Shown here piece after piece: positions 1 through 8,320 of a DNA stretch of 64,000 nt. Under the pieces are notes generated by a model. It saw nothing but the letters and a program-made list of their open reading frames with translations. It was not told where the DNA came from and did not search any database. Position numbers and translations under genes: made by a program. The stretch comes from Sabellastarte sp. h YS-2021. Lineage: Eukaryota > Annelida > Polychaeta > Sabellida > Sabellidae. The stretch lies in assembly GCA_964017235.1 (NCBI GenBank), contig OZ024929.1, positions 25,851,464 to 25,915,463 of the forward strand, written 5' to 3'. The stretch's first letter is position 1. Every line of letters begins with the position of its first letter.

Positions 1-188
1 ATATATACTCCGTAAATCCAGAGGAAATCACCCGGGAAGGGTTTCTAACTACCCTGGATAGGTACAGTCTCTCTCCCCCCCCCCCCCTTTTGTTTTGTAG
101 CTGACGAGTTCCCGAGGAAGTGAAGAAGGGGAATTGAAGATTAAGATGGTCCCCCATCTTCTTGCAACGCAAGACAGACTGCAGGGAC

Positions 189-233
<45 letters not shown>

Positions 234-289
234 TACATGTATGAATACATATATACACCACTATACACTATATACATGGGAGCCTCTGC
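1..289 (-). other. 3-prime noncoding part of DIRS copy 1
   Basis: Lies downstream of the recombinase stop on the minus strand. It holds a 13-base C run (75-87) and a 43-base T run (190-232), which reads as poly(A) in element orientation. No match to the inverted terminal repeat or internal complementary region was seen, so these lie further left. Confidence 0.7.
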
Positions 290-3200
290 TTAGTCCCTAA
301 TTTGTTGGGCAGCTACCACAGGACCCAAATGGTACACATCCGAGTCTGCCCATGCCAAGTCCTTCAAGTAAAATTGGGTGAAGGTGTTATGAGATTTCCA
401 GTGACAGGCTGCCAAAATCTGGTCTAAGGGAACACCCCCCTGAAAGGCTTTGGACGCCGCGAACGCGCGAACGTCATGAGCCCGAACCTGATGCAACTGT
501 TGAGCCTGTTGGTCTGACATCTGGTAACAAAGGACTATGGTTTGTTTGATCCAGGAGGAAACGGTAGCAGGGACAATATCCTTCTGGAAGCTCTTCCTAA
601 AGGAAACAAAAACCAATTCCTTGCCTGAACGGAGATCTTTGGTTTTGTCCAAGTAATAACGGAGTGCCCGGACCGGGCACAGACTCCTATCCTCCTTGAG
701 GGATTTGTCCAATGAAGGAGCCAAGGCTGGAATGATAACAGGGGCCACGCAAGCGGGACCCTCTTTAGCCAGGTGGTTCTTAGAGATGAAACTAGGAGAA
801 GGCGATAACGAAACATTTGACCAATCCTCTTGGTGCCTAATGTTCCTGTGGACCCAAGCATGAATTTCACTCCTCCGTTTCCCAGAGCCCAAGGCTAGAA
901 GGAAGACAGTCTTAAAGGTGAGGAACTTCAGCGAAGCCTTCCTGAGAGGTTCAAAAGGAGGTTGTGTAAGTTGGTGAAGGACCAAAGACAAATTCCACGT
1001 AGGAACCCCACGCCTGCCTTTTGGTTTGTCCCTATGAAAACTGTCCAACAACCTGGACAAGTTTTCATCCTTGCTGATGTTAATTCTGGAATTCCCCACT
1101 TTGTCGGCTATGGCAGTCCTATAGCCTTCTATGGTACTAGGTTGAAGATGTTTCTCCTGAAAAAGGGAAAGGAGAAAATCCGCAATTTGCTCTATAGAGG
1201 GAGTCCTGAAGTCCACCTGATTCTTTTCACACCATCTGACAAAAACGGACCACTTTGATTCATAAATGGCTCTGGTAGAGCGTCTTTGAGGAGCCTCAAT
1301 TCTTGTTGCCACTTCAGCCGAGAACCCGGCCTGCTGGATGGCAGAGGCTCTAGGAGCCACGCATGAAGGTTCAGATTGGGCAGGTCCCGGTGAGGACACT
1401 GATTGAACGGTTGAGTGATCAATTTCGACACCTGAGGGAGCAGGAGAGGAACTTGAGCTGACATGTTGACCAGGTCCCAAAACCAAGGCATGTTGGGCCA
1501 ACCTGGTGCTATCAGAATGAGACGACGGAATCCGTGGTCCAAGAGTTTCGTTACCACCTGATGAAGAAGGGCCGTTGGTGGAAAGGCATAAGCGTCCAGG
1601 TCCTCCCAAGGGAGACTTAAGGCGTCCACTCCCCACGCTGATTGGTCTGGAACCGGGGATACAAACCGGGGAAGTTTGTGATTGAACCGGGTGGCAAACA
1701 GGTCCACAGACGGGCGGTGCCAACGCCGGCATATTTGAGCAAACACCTCCGGGAGGAGGGACCATTCTGTTTGGATCACCTGATTGAGTCGGGACAGCTT
1801 GTCGGCTATGACGTTCAGGTGACCCGGAATATGCCTGGCCCTCAAGACAATCTGCCTTTGATTGCACCAAAGCATCAGTCTCCAAAGGAGGGCACAGAGT
1901 GAGCCTGATTTCATACCCCCTTCCTTGTTGATGTAAGAGACCACAGTGGTGTTGTCTGTACAAACAAGAACTATCTGGTTGCAACATAACTGCTCGAACC
2001 GTTTTAAGGCTAGCAGGACCGCCTTGAGCTCCAACAAATTTATGTGCAAGGCGCTTTCTGACTCCAACCAAACTCCTTTTGCCATGTAATCGCCTAAGTG
2101 AGCGCCCCAACCTTCGTTTGAGGCGTCTGTAAACAGTTGAAGGGCGTGTCGAAGAGGGTGTAAGGGTTGACCGGAGAGCACCTTGGCCGGGTCCAACCAC
2201 CACCTTAGATGTACATGGAGAGATGAAGGAATTGGGATGACTTTTTCCAGCGATTCCGGGGCATGCCAATGCTTTTTTAGGTGCCACTGAATGGGCCTCA
2301 TATGCAGCCGCCCCGACACTACTTGTTTTTCTGTTGCTGTCAGAAGGCCGATTAAAGACATGAACTGCCTGACTGTGCAACATTCCAGTCCCAGGAGAAG
2401 GTTGAGTTTCTGAGATAGACTCCTCCACCTGTCCTGAGTTGGTTTGACTAACCCCTGAGATAGGTCGAAATGATAACCTACGAAGTCGAAGGTTTGTTGG
2501 GGAACTAGCTCTGACTTGTCCATGTTGACTACCCACCCTAGCGAGCGGCAAAGGTCCAAAAGGATCTGGGTATGACGTAGGCAAATTTCCCGGCATGGGG
2601 CTCTCAGTAACCAATCGTCTAGGTATTGGTGGATTCGAATACCCCTCGATTGAGCCATGAGTTTTACCTCCTTGACCACCTTTGTGAACTCCAACGGAGC
2701 CGTCGACAGGCCAAAGGGAAGTGCTGTGAACTGAAAAGTCTGACCTTTTAAGTGGAACCGGAGATATTTTCGCGACCTGTGGTTTATGGGAATGTGAAAA
2801 TAAGCATCGCTGAAATCCAGCGACGAGACCCACTCCCCCTGTTGCAGGGAGAGTCTGATGGTCTCCGGAGTTTCCATCTTGAACGTTGCTGGGGCAAGGT
2901 AAAGGTTCAGTTGGCTTAGATCTAGAATGGGCCTCCATTTCCCGTTGGGTTTTGGCACCAGGAACAACCGGTTGTAGAAACCCAGAGATGACTGAACGGC
3001 CACCTTTTCGATAGTCTGTTTTTGACCTAGGGAATGCAATGCCTCGTTCAGACTTTTGTTTCGAGAGGGATTTGATGAACCACTGATAATCACAGGAAAT
3101 CTTGCCAGAGGTGGTCTCTCCTTGAAGGGTAGTTGATACCCTTCCCTGAGGATGGAGACTACCCTTGGATTTGAACCCAGGGAGAGCCAAACCTGCCAAA

Positions 3201-3439
3201 ACAGTTGCAGACGGCCTCCCACAGGTGGATCTTTTGCAACACATGGGGCATTTGTTACATTTGGGGCAAAAAGACACTGATTTACAGACAAAGCACTGTT
3301 CACAGATTTTATTCCTATTTGAGAATGAGAGGGTCTTACGTTTTTCTTTTGTAACAGCCCTTTTACAAAAGGTACAGGAGGAACAACATGCAAATTTACA
3401 GTCTCTTGAAAAGTCTCTTTGTTTGCTGATGACACTAGA
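290..3439 (-). CDS. DIRS copy 1 tyrosine recombinase frame with cysteine-rich head
   Basis: The last ~380 residues (about 290-1440) are a DIRS-type tyrosine recombinase, which joins a circular cDNA intermediate to the genome. Visible catalytic signature: Arg in GSGKRRSEIHAW, the HDVRAF (HxxR) box, the Trp of ACHWKSHN, and the Tyr of FTQFYL 26 residues from the C-terminus. The frame is the same as Gag. It is open for 1049 codons from a TAA at 3440-3442 to the stop at 290, overlapping the RT frame for over 2 kb. Its head (3212-3402) is dense in CxxC pairs (CEQC, FVC, CPKC, NKC, PMCC), like a zinc-binding module. The head has no in-frame ATG, so it would need readthrough, frameshifting or a non-AUG start. 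Alternatively only the 3-prime third is translated and the rest is open by chance. The recombinase call is firm; the extended frame is inference. Confidence 0.85.
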   Translation of the reverse strand, partial: SSVISKQRDFSRDCKFACCSSCTFCKRAVTKEKRKTLSFSNRNKICEQCFVCKSVSFCPKCNKCPMCCKRSTCGRPSATVLAGLALPGFKSKGSLHPQGRVSTTLQGETTSGKISCDYQWFIKSLSKQKSERGIAFPRSKTDYRKGGRSVISGFLQPVVPGAKTQREMEAHSRSKPTEPLPCPSNVQDGNSGDHQTLPATGGVGLVAGFQRCLFSHSHKPQVAKISPVPLKRSDFSVHSTSLWPVDGSVGVHKGGQGGKTHGSIEGYSNPPIPRRLVTESPMPGNLPTSYPDPFGPLPLARVGSQHGQVRASSPTNLRLRRLSFRPISGVSQTNSGQVEESISETQPSPGTGMLHSQAVHVFNRPSDSNRKTSSVGAAAYEAHSVAPKKALACPGIAGKSHPNSFISPCTSKVVVGPGQGALRSTLTPSSTRPSTVYRRLKRRLGRSLRRLHGKRSLVGVRKRLAHKFVGAQGGPASLKTVRAVMLQPDSSCLYRQHHCGLLHQQGRGYEIRLTLCPPLETDALVQSKADCLEGQAYSGSPERHSRQAVPTQSGDPNRMVPPPGGVCSNMPALAPPVCGPVCHPVQSQTSPVCIPGSRPISVGSGRLKSPLGGPGRLCLSTNGPSSSGGNETLGPRIPSSHSDSTRLAQHALVLGPGQHVSSSSSPAPSGVEIDHSTVQSVSSPGPAQSEPSCVAPRASAIQQAGFSAEVATRIEAPQRRSTRAIYESKWSVFVRWCEKNQVDFRTPSIEQIADFLLSLFQEKHLQPSTIEGYRTAIADKVGNSRINISKDENLSRLLDSFHRDKPKGRRGVPTWNLSLVLHQLTQPPFEPLRKASLKFLTFKTVFLLALGSGKRRSEIHAWVHRNIRHQEDWSNVSLSPSPSFISKNHLAKEGPACVAPVIIPALAPSLDKSLKEDRSLCPVRALRYYLDKTKDLRSGKELVFVSFRKSFQKDIVPATVSSWIKQTIVLCYQMSDQQAQQLHQVRAHDVRAFAASKAFQGGVPLDQILAACHWKSHNTFTQFYLKDLAWADSDVYHLGPVVAAQQIRD

Positions 3440-3738
3440 TTAAGATCCCCTAAACTTGAACTTAACACAACTGGGGGACTCAGTAGATGTTGATTGTCAT
3501 TTATACGGTTTTGTACCACGGGCAGGCTTGGAGTAGTAAGCAGAACCAGATCCACCTCTACCACGACCTCTACCCCTGCCTCTGCCTGAGAATTGCCTCC
3601 AAGGTTGTTGATTTTGGGAAGAGGAGAAGCCGGATTGACGACTCTCTTTCTTTTCATATGGTTGATACCGGAATTGATGCTTCTTTGAGTGCTGATATGT
3701 GCCCGGGCCGGGACCAGTAGCACTCTTGTTTGAATCAT
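1192..3738 (-). CDS. DIRS copy 1 reverse transcriptase / RNase H / methyltransferase-like polyprotein
   Basis: 848-residue open frame. RT core spans about residues 205-480, with FYNRLFLVPKPNGKWRP, the first catalytic motif LDFSDAYFH (Asp 308/311) and YLDD (372-375). RNase H follows, with FTDAS (Asp 538), LELKAV (Glu 570), CTDNTTVV (Asp 595) and ADKLSR (Asp 646), so all four acidic residues are present. The C-terminal part has DLFATR (679) and APGWPNMPWF (744-753), matching the region of DIRS pol usually compared with phage DNA adenine methyltransferases. The frame overlaps the 3-prime end of Gag by ~240 bp in another phase, so translation may use frameshifting or internal initiation. No stop or lost catalytic residue was seen, so it could be functional. 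The true start is unknown; about the first 150 residues read unlike a domain. Confidence 0.92.
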   Translation of the reverse strand: MIQTRVLLVPARAHISTQRSINSGINHMKRKRVVNPASPLPKINNLGGNSQAEAGVEVVVEVDLVLLTTPSLPVVQNRINDNQHLLSPPVVLSSSLGDLNLVSSANKETFQETVNLHVVPPVPFVKGLLQKKNVRPSHSQIGIKSVNSALSVNQCLFAPNVTNAPCVAKDPPVGGRLQLFWQVWLSLGSNPRVVSILREGYQLPFKERPPLARFPVIISGSSNPSRNKSLNEALHSLGQKQTIEKVAVQSSLGFYNRLFLVPKPNGKWRPILDLSQLNLYLAPATFKMETPETIRLSLQQGEWVSSLDFSDAYFHIPINHRSRKYLRFHLKGQTFQFTALPFGLSTAPLEFTKVVKEVKLMAQSRGIRIHQYLDDWLLRAPCREICLRHTQILLDLCRSLGWVVNMDKSELVPQQTFDFVGYHFDLSQGLVKPTQDRWRSLSQKLNLLLGLECCTVRQFMSLIGLLTATEKQVVSGRLHMRPIQWHLKKHWHAPESLEKVIPIPSSLHVHLRWWLDPAKVLSGQPLHPLRHALQLFTDASNEGWGAHLGDYMAKGVWLESESALHINLLELKAVLLALKRFEQLCCNQIVLVCTDNTTVVSYINKEGGMKSGSLCALLWRLMLWCNQRQIVLRARHIPGHLNVIADKLSRLNQVIQTEWSLLPEVFAQICRRWHRPSVDLFATRFNHKLPRFVSPVPDQSAWGVDALSLPWEDLDAYAFPPTALLHQVVTKLLDHGFRRLILIAPGWPNMPWFWDLVNMSAQVPLLLPQVSKLITQPFNQCPHRDLPNLNLHAWLLEPLPSSRPGSRLKWQQELRLLKDALPEPFMNQSGPFLSDGVKRIRWTSGLPL

Positions 3739-5575
3739 ATTTCTGAATATCCTGCTCCGCTACTGCCAGTACATCATCCGGGAATAACCCGTAAGTGAAC
3801 AGGGGAGCATTTCGTAGTTTATTCCAGGTATCAGGTTTCAGGCCTGGTTTAACGTACTCGAGATAAGAATCTCTCCTCAACAAAATGAAGTTGGCTAGCT
3901 GAACAAATAAACTGTCTGCGAGGTGCTGGAAGGCAGTACCTAAGGCAACAGAAACACTACTGTGGAAAGCTGACAAGTCTTTCAAATCCCTGATGGCGTC
4001 GGTGACCTCCTTAGGGGCCTTGCCCTGAACAATGGTAGCGTTTAAAAATGAAATGTGTTGATTCATTTTGTCCTGAATTTCACTAACGCACCTGTTGAAT
4101 CCTGCTGCGTGATTGGTAATCAAAGAGCCTTCCTTAGCACATTGCTCCCACCTTCGAAGAATCTCCTGAGGGATAGGCCTAGATGTTGGTCCTGAAGATG
4201 GATATGAGGAAGTCTTGGCAATACGGGAAAATTGAGAGTTCAGGCGTGCTTCGGAACCCGACCAGCCAAAGATTGTACGTCCAGGTCTTTGATTTAAATC
4301 CTGTTTGAGTCGTGACTGTGTATACCACTTTGCCTGGCTTTTGGGTGTTCTGACAAACTGGTCTTGTTTCAGACCTGCGGCCTCTTGGGAACGAGAAGGG
4401 TAACCTTCTGCAACACGAGTGTTCAGTTTTTCCATCTTATAGCAAAGCCAGTCGTCAGCTGGTAACTCCACTGAAACTTTGCCTGAGCGACGAGGATATT
4501 TCCCTTTCCAAGGGTTGTCAGAACGGTTGTCTGCATCACTTGCTGAAGCCTCAAAATCTGGTATGTGAGACCAGCCAAGAAAGGAACGGACCGACCGGAC
4601 CGTTTCTCTGTAGTTCATTTCCTCATTTTTCTCATTGATTTCAGTATCTGAAAGTTCACCCTCCTCACCAGATTCCTTATCTGACCGGTCCGGAAGGGGT
4701 TCCCCGTCTGACAGAGCCGGATCCGGCTGAGTAAAACTATCCGGTGCAAAGGAAGCAGAAGTACTGGTATACTGCGGACCGGTAATGACCGGTTGAGAGG
4801 AGGACCCTAAGGAAGAGACACTGGTGATAGCAGGCACAGTTTCCTCCGGTTCACCAAGAACTTGTAAACCCGGACCGGGTACCACTGTCTTGGGAGGAAT
4901 AGGGTCCCTAGCAACCTGACTTGCAGAACCGGCAGCAGCGGCCGGTTTGATAGACTTCTTATGTTTTGACTTCCCTTTCTGTTTTTTAACAGAAGAAGCA
5001 GAATCCTCTACCGCCTGACCCGGAGGCCTCACCGGACCGGTGGCTCTGGGGTCAGGAGAGGGATTGATAAAGGGCGTGTCAGAAACAGGGGCTTGACTCT
5101 TTGAAACAGGCATCTTTGGAGTAGAAAAAATGTTGGTCCTTGTAAGGAGAGCCTCAAAACGGGCGAATTTTTCCTCCAACTGATTATTCAATAGTTCAAA
5201 ATCCTGACGGGAGACAAAGTCTCCAGTACCTGTCTGATCAGAAACCGGGAAAGCACCGGTAACAATCTGTCCCTGCGCATGCGCAGTGTCCTGAGGCATC
5301 TCAAGTTCATCCTGTTCCTCCACCGGACCCACAACCGTAACTTTACTGGGAGAAATCAAAATCCCTGCTTTTTTGTCTTTTCGGATTTGATACTGTGGGG
5401 TTGCAAGCATACCTTTCTGGGAGTCAGATAACGCATCACACAATTCACAGTCCTGACCTTTGACACAAGGGTCATCTCCCACCTTTTTGTCCCGACAGCG
5501 GGCACACTTTTTATGAAGGTCAAACCCCGCCATAACATGGCCACAACTACCACGCCTCTGTCCTGGTGATGCCAT
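3497..5575 (-). CDS. DIRS copy 1 Gag-like protein
   Basis: 692-residue frame, read from the ATG at 5575 (MASPGQRRGS). The open frame extends 13 codons upstream, but this ATG is chosen because the decayed copy 2 keeps the matching start MASVGQRRGT. Presumed structural protein binding element RNA. The N-terminus has a Cys/His cluster (C11, H13, H21, C24, C27, C37, C43, C46) that could bind zinc and is conserved in copy 2. The middle is Ser/Pro/Glu-rich and acidic, and the C-terminus carries an RG-repeat (SGRGRGRGRGRGG), typical of RNA binding. Its last 240 bp overlap the start of the RT frame. The stop is TGA at 3497-3499; the same frame meets a TAA at 3440-3442 and then opens into the cysteine-rich/recombinase frame. 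Function is inferred from position and composition. Confidence 0.85.
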   Translation of the reverse strand: MASPGQRRGSCGHVMAGFDLHKKCARCRDKKVGDDPCVKGQDCELCDALSDSQKGMLATPQYQIRKDKKAGILISPSKVTVVGPVEEQDELEMPQDTAHAQGQIVTGAFPVSDQTGTGDFVSRQDFELLNNQLEEKFARFEALLTRTNIFSTPKMPVSKSQAPVSDTPFINPSPDPRATGPVRPPGQAVEDSASSVKKQKGKSKHKKSIKPAAAAGSASQVARDPIPPKTVVPGPGLQVLGEPEETVPAITSVSSLGSSSQPVITGPQYTSTSASFAPDSFTQPDPALSDGEPLPDRSDKESGEEGELSDTEINEKNEEMNYRETVRSVRSFLGWSHIPDFEASASDADNRSDNPWKGKYPRRSGKVSVELPADDWLCYKMEKLNTRVAEGYPSRSQEAAGLKQDQFVRTPKSQAKWYTQSRLKQDLNQRPGRTIFGWSGSEARLNSQFSRIAKTSSYPSSGPTSRPIPQEILRRWEQCAKEGSLITNHAAGFNRCVSEIQDKMNQHISFLNATIVQGKAPKEVTDAIRDLKDLSAFHSSVSVALGTAFQHLADSLFVQLANFILLRRDSYLEYVKPGLKPDTWNKLRNAPLFTYGLFPDDVLAVAEQDIQKYDSNKSATGPGPGTYQHSKKHQFRYQPYEKKESRQSGFSSSQNQQPWRQFSGRGRGRGRGRGGSGSAYYSKPARGTKPYK

Positions 5576-5679
5576 GGTAAATATATTTTGCAATATCCAA
5601 AGCTTTCCTTCCAACTCGTTTGCAAATAGACAATATAATTTAAAGTTTATTTTATTGAAATTTATCCGCTAAAACACTA

Positions 5680-5888
5680 TGGCGCCAAACAAAAAGAGGA
5701 AGTACGCATGCGCGCGCACGCGCAGTAGGGGAGCTGGGTGCAGTCACGACACCTGGCGAATGAGGAATACACTACCGGTCCCGGTCAGAGCCCAGCTCAG
5801 GACGTTTTTGTCTAACGTTTGGCGGGACCGGCTGCGCGCCGGACAAATGCACTGGTCCACTAGGTAAGATATATTAACGCAATAAAAA
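5680..5888 (-). repeat. 5-prime inverted terminal repeat of DIRS copy 1
   Basis: About 200 bp upstream of Gag, beginning ATGGCGCCAA and ending TTAACGCAATAAAA. It matches the corresponding repeat of copy 2 (14396-14600) in layout and in its terminal motif. It is GC-rich with CpG-rich alternation (CATGCGCGCGCACGCGCA near 5707-5724) and probably holds the element promoter. Its partner is outside the window. Confidence 0.8.
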
Positions 5889-6876
5889 TACATTTACAGA
5901 CATATGTGATCTATTATGGAAAAAGTCACCCAAAAGGTTTTCATCTTGATTCATTTTCAGCAATAAATTAATTTTATGCAACACATTGCTTGAAACAGAC
6001 AGTTTGTATTTTAGTCATGTTATATTTTGTTATGGTTTAGTATTTTTTTAACACGTCTCATGTTCACAAGAAAGACACTGTCAATGCAGAAATTTACTAA
6101 ATAGTACAAGTACTCTCAACATAAGCTACAAATTTTAAAGAATTCTTTGAATGTACATTGCTTTACACTGAAGAAATATAATTGCAATGCATTGTCACTT
6201 TTCCTATTTACAAGCATGTCTAATAATTGTATCCATGGATAAACATCCAAAATACTTTGACTTTGAGTCTCTGCAGACACTTTCTTTGTGATATAAGATC
6301 TCAAAATATAATTTAGCCAGAGTTTTAAATTCGGCACAGTTCAGCCTCCATAATGTACCTGCTGTGAAAGTAAGATTTGATTTGTATAAAAGAAGGTTCA
6401 TATATAAGAAGAGTCAACAAAACAAGAGTAAAGGTGTTAAGTGAAAATGACTTCTGAAAGTGGATATTGTGGTGACTAGTGCTGCGCCGATTAGTGGTCC
6501 ATTCGATGCATTGATCGATGAAGGCATTACTTTCAATGCATCGATCAAAAAACCAAAATTCGGGATGTCGAAAAAGGGTTGAGTTCTAGTATGTTTCCAG
6601 TCAAATCAAACGAAAGAGGAAGTGATTTTCCGTAAAATAAACATGGAGCAGTTTTTGTCCCAAAGATATCGCCTTAGAATTGTTGAAATGTACAAAAATA
6701 TTATCTAAAAGTTTGGATTAGTTATTTACTCTGTAAGTTTTGTATGATTTTAATGTCTGCCGATGCATCGAATGATGCATCGATCACATGTGGGCGATAA
6801 TCGAGTGATTTTTGCGGACCGAGTCGCAGCACTAGTGGTGACAGAAGATGAGATAACAGAGGTTTGATTGACTCAC
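5889..6876. other. YEATS4 intron sequence between DIRS copy 1 and an exon
   Basis: AT-rich noncoding sequence. It contains a hAT-type MITE (6477-6834, listed separately). Nothing else recognisable was seen; the small open frames here have no family features. Confidence 0.6.
6477..6834. mobile_element. hAT-type MITE with perfect 8-bp target duplication
   Basis: 358-bp element with imperfect inverted ends (TAGTGCTGCG at left, CGCAGCACTA at right) flanked by identical 8-bp copies of GTGGTGAC (6469-6476 and 6835-6842). Eight-base duplications and TAGTG-type ends are characteristic of hAT transposons. It carries clustered GATGCATCGATC-type inner repeats and no coding capacity. It shares its terminal motif with the MITE at 61181-61699. 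Confidence 0.9.
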
Positions 6877-6969
6877 CAGTTCATCATAGTTTTCTGCCAC
6901 CAGGCTTTTCTTCCCCAGCATGATGTCTGTCTCACTCTGAAACAGCTTCAGGAGGTGATACACTGTCAC
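6877..6969 (-). CDS. YEATS4: YEATS4 exon: end of YEATS domain
   Basis: 93-bp exon (31 codons, phase 0 at both ends) bounded by acceptor TTTCTGCAG and donor GTGAGT. It encodes [20 protein letters not shown] and onward to NYDEL. This is the segment after the PNERP motif in YEATS4/GAS41, the acetyl-lysine reader of the SRCAP and TIP60 chromatin complexes that deposit H2A.Z. It continues exactly in phase from the exon at 10057-10151. The following exons, encoding the FQDP segment and the coiled-coil C-terminus, are not in the window and must lie left of position 1, past DIRS copy 1. Confidence 0.95.
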
Positions 6970-6994
6970 CTGCAGAAACAGTGTACAGTGGTCA

Positions 6995-7007
6995 AGGTCA
7001 AAGGTCA
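6995..7007 (+). promoter_or_regulatory. Perfect DR1 nuclear-receptor-like motif in intron
   Basis: AGGTCA, one base, AGGTCA: the direct-repeat-1 arrangement bound by RXR/HNF4-type nuclear receptors. It lies 26 bp upstream of a YEATS4 exon in gene orientation. A motif match only; no evidence of use. Confidence 0.3.
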
Positions 7008-8320
7008 TGTTTGCATTATTTACACTCATGGCAAGGTCAAAGTCAGATTTTCATGTTCAGAATAAAGGTCGAACTTTGACCTGATCATAAAATCAAACTC
7101 CTTTTGTAATCGCCATGACAAAGGACAAAACTGGATTTTAAGCTCATGATTAATGTCAAAGTTAGTTTACATGTGCAGGACAAAGTCCAAAGCATGGAAT
7201 TTAAGTCTTCTACATCTTGAAACAGATTAAATGTTGGATTTAAATGCTGGGTTTAAATATTTAAAAGAAAGACCAAAGCTGGATTTTTTATTTTAGGATA
7301 AATATTAAAGCTGCTTCTGGCCCTTAAACTACCAATGTCATACTTGGATAGGAGAGATGTAAAGCATTTCAAACATACTGTACCACCCAGACTCAAACCC
7401 ATAATTTCAGATATCAGCTCAGAGATTAACAAATGTTACAAGACAGGGGTAATCGAGTGTTAAGAGAATGTATAAAAAGAATGCATGTACCAGGAAAAGA
7501 TGTATACAGGTATTATAAACAAACACATTCAATAAATTATTGTGAATCCTTGTGATCATTATTTCTAAATATACCAGCAAAGACAAATCAATACATTGAC
7601 AACTATACCATGCTGAATGCTGTTTAGTATTTTGTAAATGAGTTTTAGGGTTAATTGGCACAAATGTACAAATGTCTCGAAGATCAAATACAATTCATGA
7701 TTTATATTGTAAATATACTCCAAGATGTATGCAAAAGCCTAAATTTGGTTTACATGGTAGTGAATAGGGCAGGGTTGGTAACACCGGTATCTTGGTATCG
7801 AGACCAATTCACTTCCACACCGTGGTGATACTTTACAGCCGGTATTTCGAATGTCAGTGTATAATATTGTGAGAATTAGAAACAAACCTCAAATCTGAAG
7901 AAATTACAAACTTTTATCCCATATTTTTACATATTTTAGCACTTTTATAGTGATTTCTTTCAGAACTGCAATGTTTTCTTTTCGCGAATCCTACTTCCGG
8001 TTGGTGGGCCTATTCGATTGGGGATATGCTAGATTGGGGATATTTCTTCTTTCAGTATCCCAGAATCGGTACGGTTTTACACTGGAGGGATACTGAAATG
8101 AACTAGAAATAGGACGCCCTGTTGATAGTAGGTGCGAATAGAAACAGGATAGCATAGAAGAACACACATTATCATGTGTAATGTCCACCCATGAACCTTT
8201 TGCCCAAATTGTACAGTAGTCTTACAAGACCCTGTTTCATTTGTAAAATATATGAATGATGCTTAAATATTTGTTAGTGTAGATGTAAATTATTTCAGCT
8301 TCATGCCTTTTTGCATTGGT

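Larger units (their letters stand above)
1..5888 (-). mobile_element. DIRS-like retrotransposon, copy 1 (cut by left window edge)
   Basis: Minus-strand tyrosine-recombinase retrotransposon. It contains, in order from 5888 leftwards, a terminal repeat, a Gag frame, an overlapping RT/RNase H/methyltransferase-like frame and a tyrosine recombinase frame. All three frames are open, unlike copies 2 and 3 here. Its 5-prime edge (5874-5888) has the same motif, TTAACGCAATAAAA, as the edges of the other two copies. The 3-prime terminal repeat and any internal complementary region lie beyond position 1. It probably sits in an intron of YEATS4, because coding exons continue to the right on the same strand and the remaining exons must lie further left. 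DIRS elements integrate as circles through the recombinase and leave no target duplication, so none is expected. Confidence 0.93.

Noticed and set aside
3165-3443. Plus-strand open frames inside the DIRS elements
   Set aside because: They are antisense shadows of the RT, Gag and recombinase frames.
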